Shown: in pieces, positions 60,785-64,000 of the stretch
How the letters are laid out: every line of letters starts with the position of its first letter
Position numbering within the stretch: the stretch's first letter is position 1
Origin: Salinivirgaceae bacterium
GTDB lineage: Bacteria > Bacteroidota > Bacteroidia > Bacteroidales > SZUA-534
Assembly (NCBI GenBank): GCA_016284875.1
Contig: JAEEPS010000005.1
Coordinates: forward strand, 1-64,000
Direction: 5' to 3'
DNA: 64,000 bases
The notes under the pieces: generated by a model
Told to the model about the DNA's origin: nothing
What the model saw: the letters and a program-made list of their open reading frames with translations, nothing else
Database searches by the model: none
Position numbers and translations under genes: made by a program

Positions 60785-63700
60785 TTATTCAACAATCACT
60801 CTCTTTGCCAAATTACCAACTTTCACCACATAAATGCCAGCACCATCCATACGCAATTCAGCACGGACGCAAGGCGTTGCGTCCCTACCAACCAACCGCC
60901 CCATAACATCATAAATGCGGATTTCGGTGGGGGCGTTTTCAACGATAATGGTGCGGTTGTGGGCGTATATGTTTATGTTGGCAATTTGTTCTGTGATAGA
61001 GGTTTGAGGGTTGGTTTCGTTATTATTTCCACCTTCATTTTCGTTATTGTTTTCGTTTTGGTTTTCTTCCTCTTGATTTTCATTGCCACCTTGGTTCTCA
61101 TTACCATGATTCTCGTTTCCGCCCTGGTTTTCATTGCCTTGTTCTTCTCCTCCGCCCAAATATTCAACCTTCACGGCTCCTTTCGACTCTGTTCCGCCAT
61201 CGGTTTTTGCAAGAGCAAGCAGTTCCATTTTTTCGGTTCCTGCGGGAACGGTAATTTCATAAACTATTTTGCTCGGATTATAACCTGCCGTGCGTCTTTC
61301 AAAGAAATGCGCAATTGCCTTACCGTCAGCCACAAAGAGTGCATCCGAGAGGCAAAGCATACAAGACCCGCCAGTGTATTTGAATGTGACAGTATAATTG
61401 CCAGCACCTTTCAGTTCGCCAGAAAAATCCCAGCGATAGCGGGCGTATGTTTTTGCGAAATCATCCGTTTGCCAACCACTGGTTGATGCCAGTTCTGCGC
61501 TGGCGCTCTCGGCAATTATTTGAGCCGTAACCGCCTCTTCCGATTCGGGCAGAAGCACAATTGGGTAATTGTTCTCCAAAGCGTTGTAATAAGCCGCGCT
61601 GCCACGCTCCACAACCCACACCACATTTTTCGATGTGATGCTTGAACCAAGTTCCGTCACGCTTGAAGGAATACGAATCGTGTCAATGGCACAACTTTTG
61701 AAAGCGTTATCGCCGATTTTCCGAACGCCGTCTGCAATCACAACCGACTTCAAATCTTTACATTCCTGAAACGCCTGATTCTCAATACGTTTTACGCTTA
61801 ACGGTATTTCTACTTCAGTGATTTTTGTACCGTAAAATGCTGAACTGCTGATTACTTCAACCGATTCAGGAATCACCACTTTTGTAAAATCTGTCTGATT
61901 CTTGTGCGAAGTGACACACGGCACACCTTCTGTAATATGCAGAACGCTATCTGTAATCACATCTTCGGCAGGGTCGGGCTTGTGCAACTCTTCGTATGAA
62001 AAGCAAGCAGAATTGAAAAGATTTTTGTCATTGTAGGGCAATTCGCCAGCAGCAAAGAACTGCTTGAAAATTGTCGCACCCATCATCGGCCAACATTTTT
62101 CTCCGAAACCATTGCCTGCCCCTAAGTTGCACATGTTGCCATCGTTGTGGTTCCAACCCATATTGTGCGAAAATTCATGGAAAAAGCCATGAGGCTCTTT
62201 GCTGCCTAAATTACGGTACCAGATATCCAACAGCCAAATACTTGAACCATTTACGGTTCCCAAACCACCGCCTCCACAGCGTCCCAACTTGAATGAATGG
62301 ACATATGCTTTTTCCAAAAGAGCGTCCATCTGTTCCTTTGTAAGGAATTGTGTTTGAGCCTCATCGGTAACAAACCATTTTTCCTCAACGCCCTTAAAAC
62401 ACAACTCTCTATACTCGCTGCTCGCAATCACGTAGGCATAATTGCAGATTGTGGCTATCCACTCGCGACAATCCACTGGATACATCGGATAAAGAGGATT
62501 TGTTTCGGTTGCAGTTGCGGTTTTTCTGATAGTTCCTCCATTGAACTTAATCGTCCAGTCAATTGCTAAATTCGTAAGAACCTGATATAATGAATCGTCG
62601 GAACTGACAGAAAAATCATCAGGCGAAGTTGTGCCATCGGCCTCGCAAAGCACCGTACGCGTCAAAGGCTGAATTGTTTTATTGCTGATTATTGCTTTCC
62701 CATTTTGACTGACAGTGACATTTCCACATGGCTCTAACAAAAATGAAGTAAGTACAATCTTGTCGTCAACTTCCTCGATTTTAAGCGGTTGCTGGACTTG
62801 AAATTTGTACGAAGTCCAATTGGCATACGAATCATCGTCGCACAAAATCCGTGTGAAATCCTCCTCTATCTTCTTCGATTTGTCTTTTGTGTAAACATTC
62901 AAGTCTGCAAGTACGCCGCACAGATAGTAGCCGTTTGCTTTCGCCCATTCGTCGGCGTAGGTGCCACGCTTTATGCGAAGTTTTGTATTGTCGTTGAAGG
63001 CGTTTTCGCCGATTTCCGTAAGGTTGTTGTTCAAATCGATGCTTACGACTGGACATTTTCGAAGACCTTCTGCTGCAATCTTCTCAACATTAAACCCAAG
63101 TTTTATGGTCTGAATGTTCGGACATTCAACGCTCATCCGACTTATGACCGTATTGCCCGAAAAGTTCAGTTCCGTTATACTATCGGCATATTGCTCGTCA
63201 ATATCAATAATATCAATCAGATAATTGTTTTTTTGCGCAAGATTGTAGGACTCATTTCCTGCATAACAATGAAAAACTCTGGTGTCTTTATTGTTCCAAT
63301 AGAGTCCGTCGGGATTAAGTTTCGTAACATATTTCGGCAAGGTAACCGAATTCAATTTCAGGCAATTATAAAAAGCGTACACGTGAATTTCCTCAACACC
63401 TTCTTCAATAATAACTTCCTCAAGATTACTACAGCCCGAAAACGCTCCCTCGCTGACAACTTTGACATTTCCTGGTATCACAACTTTTTTCAGCCCCGTA
63501 TTTTTTCTAAATGCATAAGTACCAATCTTTTCCAACGTTTCGGAAAAACGAATTTCAGTAATGGACTCATTATTGTCGTATTGTTTGTCGTTAATTTTCT
63601 TCACACTACTACTAATATACAACACACCGTTGTCAAGGATATTGTATTTTGCCGTTGCTAACCACTGTTCTTTTGTTTGAGCAGGCTCATTTTCAGTAAG

Positions 63701-64000
63701 TTGCATCCGCGTATCAGTGTTGTAAAACGCGTGCGCCTCGGAATATTTATCAACGCGAATTGTGGTGAGGCTGTCGCAACTAGAAAAAATCTCGTTGCCA
63801 AACTCCGTAACGCTTGCAGGAATGGTGATTTCGCTGATTGCCGTGTTTTTGAAAAGCCTGTAACTCAAATTTTTAAGGCCATCGTGCAGAATTACATTTG
63901 TGAGCGATGTGCAGTTTTGAAATGCCGCGTTGCCAATGGTGTCAACCGAAGCGGGTATTTCAACTTCTTTGAGTTTCGAACAACTGTGAAATGCGAGAGA
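60785..64000 (-). CDS. Secreted BspA-type LRR protein with metzincin-like metalloprotease and T9SS sorting domain (5' end outside window)
   Basis: The frame is open from the last base of the window (SLAFHSCSKLKEVEIPASV...), so the N terminus is missing; 1071 residues are visible. Order: LRR_5/BspA repeats; a beta-rich spacer; a protease-like region with HEFSHNMGWNH (62147-62179, the HExxHxxGxxH zinc motif) and a possible Met-turn MMGATIF; a second short LRR block (CVTSHKNQTDFTKVVIPESVEV on); a jelly-roll domain like the one in the C10 protein; a linker of NENQGG-type repeats; and a T9SS type A sorting domain. Probably secreted to the surface to degrade protein. Its LRR, jelly-roll and sorting domains are paralogous to the neighbouring gene, the catalytic part is not. 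Confidence 0.82.
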   Translation of the reverse strand, partial: SLAFHSCSKLKEVEIPASVDTIGNAAFQNCTSLTNVILHDGLKNLSYRLFKNTAISEITIPASVTEFGNEIFSSCDSLTTIRVDKYSEAHAFYNTDTRMQLTENEPAQTKEQWLATAKYNILDNGVLYISSSVKKINDKQYDNNESITEIRFSETLEKIGTYAFRKNTGLKKVVIPGNVKVVSEGAFSGCSNLEEVIIEEGVEEIHVYAFYNCLKLNSVTLPKYVTKLNPDGLYWNNKDTRVFHCYAGNESYNLAQKNNYLIDIIDIDEQYADSITELNFSGNTVISRMSVECPNIQTIKLGFNVEKIAAEGLRKCPVVSIDLNNNLTEIGENAFNDNTKLRIKRGTYADEWAKANGYYLCGVLADLNVYTKDKSKKIEEDFTRILCDDDSYANWTSYKFQVQQPLKIEEVDDKIVLTSFLLEPCGNVTVSQNGKAIISNKTIQPLTRTVLCEADGTTSPDDFSVSSDDSLYQVLTNLAIDWTIKFNGGTIRKTATATETNPLYPMYPVDCREWIATICNYAYVIASSEYRELCFKGVEEKWFVTDEAQTQFLTKEQMDALLEKAYVHSFKLGRCGGGGLGTVNGSSIWLLDIWYRNLGSKEPHGFFHEFSHNMGWNHNDGNMCNLGAGNGFGEKCWPMMGATIFKQFFAAGELPYNDKNLFNSACFSYEELHKPDPAEDVITDSVLHITEGVPCVTSHKNQTDFTKVVIPESVEVISSSAFYGTKITEVEIPLSVKRIENQAFQECKDLKSVVIADGVRKIGDNAFKSCAIDTIRIPSSVTELGSSITSKNVVWVVERGSAAYYNALENNYPIVLLPESEEAVTAQIIAESASAELASTSGWQTDDFAKTYARYRWDFSGELKGAGNYTVTFKYTGGSCMLCLSDALFVADGKAIAHFFERRTAGYNPSKIVYEITVPAGTEKMELLALAKTDGGTESKGAVKVEYLGGGEEQGNENQGGNENHGNENQGGNENQEEENQNENNNENEGGNNNETNPQTSITEQIANINIYAHNRTIIVENAPTEIRIYDVMGRLVGRDATPCVRAELRMDGAGIYVVKVGNLAKRVIVE
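60865..60888. repeat. Palindromic repeat inside the second sorting-domain coding region
   Basis: GGACGCAA (60865-60872) and TTGCGTCC (60877-60884) form a perfect 8-bp stem, followed by CTAC. Minus-strand reading GTAGGGACGCAA encodes GRDAT of GRDATPCVR. It occupies the equivalent codons to the 57588 element but with a different stem sequence. Confidence 0.7.

Noticed and set aside
61000-61150. Linker repeats (NENQGG-type) considered as a CRISPR-like or minisatellite array
   Set aside because: They are in frame, encode a plausible Asn/Glu/Gly linker, and have no unique spacers.
62789-63661. Plus-strand ORF of 290 codons opposite the LRR protein
   Set aside because: Periodic composition mirrors the LRR repeats on the other strand; no independent evidence.

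Overview
The window looks like a chromosomal piece of a Bacteroidales bacterium (Bacteroidota), probably fibre-degrading and possibly gut or rumen associated. Evidence: promoters of the Bacteroides type (TAnnTTTG -7 boxes), almost no Shine-Dalgarno sequences, lipoproteins of the BF3164 type, a UpxY antiterminator, secreted proteins with C-terminal type IX secretion sorting domains, and the fused DAHP synthase/chorismate mutase usual in this phylum. No plasmid, phage, IS or CRISPR feature was seen.

Layout. 1-8.6 kb holds mixed housekeeping and envelope genes: the FeoB tail and its Cys-rich partner, a beta-propeller lipoprotein, DsbD, a 7TM/PAS/SpoIIE phosphatase sensor, menA and a lipoprotein. 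tRNA-Arg(TCT) and a secreted GH10 xylanase with two CBM6 domains follow (8.7-11.5 kb). From 40.1 down to 11.7 kb, all on the minus strand, lies a surface-polysaccharide locus. It starts with upxY and ends with an O-antigen-ligase-like protein and a terminator. It has a PglC-like initiating transferase, two GT2 enzymes, a Wzx flippase, an EpsG-type polymerase, a pyruvyltransferase with its FrhB-like neighbour, LicD, a TagF-like transferase, acyltransferases and several sugar or headgroup enzymes. Its last third encodes a full 2-aminoethylphosphonate (AEP) route: PEP mutase, phosphonopyruvate decarboxylase, AEP transaminase and a cytidylyltransferase. The glycan is therefore predicted to carry AEP, with LicD the likely transferase. 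A Panacea-type toxin-antitoxin pair sits inside the locus.

40.4-51 kb is an aromatic amino-acid block on the same strand: hisS, pheA, tyrA, DAHP synthase/chorismate mutase, aroB, aroD, aroA, an acyl-ACP thioesterase, aroC and a NYN/LOTUS protein. Directly before pheA is an unannotated regulatory element: an 18-residue leader peptide with nine Phe/Tyr codons in a ten-codon stretch, an antiterminator segment and an intrinsic terminator ending in ten Ts. This is a textbook ribosome-mediated attenuator and the clearest hidden signal in the window.

51-57.5 kb is a lineage-specific cluster of small multi-pass membrane proteins and two TPM-domain proteins. Several are tandem paralogues, separated by short TGAATAAC-like tracts. 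57.5-64 kb encodes two large secreted BspA-type leucine-rich-repeat proteins. One carries a C10-type cysteine protease plus an alpha/beta hydrolase, the other a metzincin-type metalloprotease; the second runs off the window edge. Both sorting domains contain an in-frame palindromic repeat of the kind usually found between genes.
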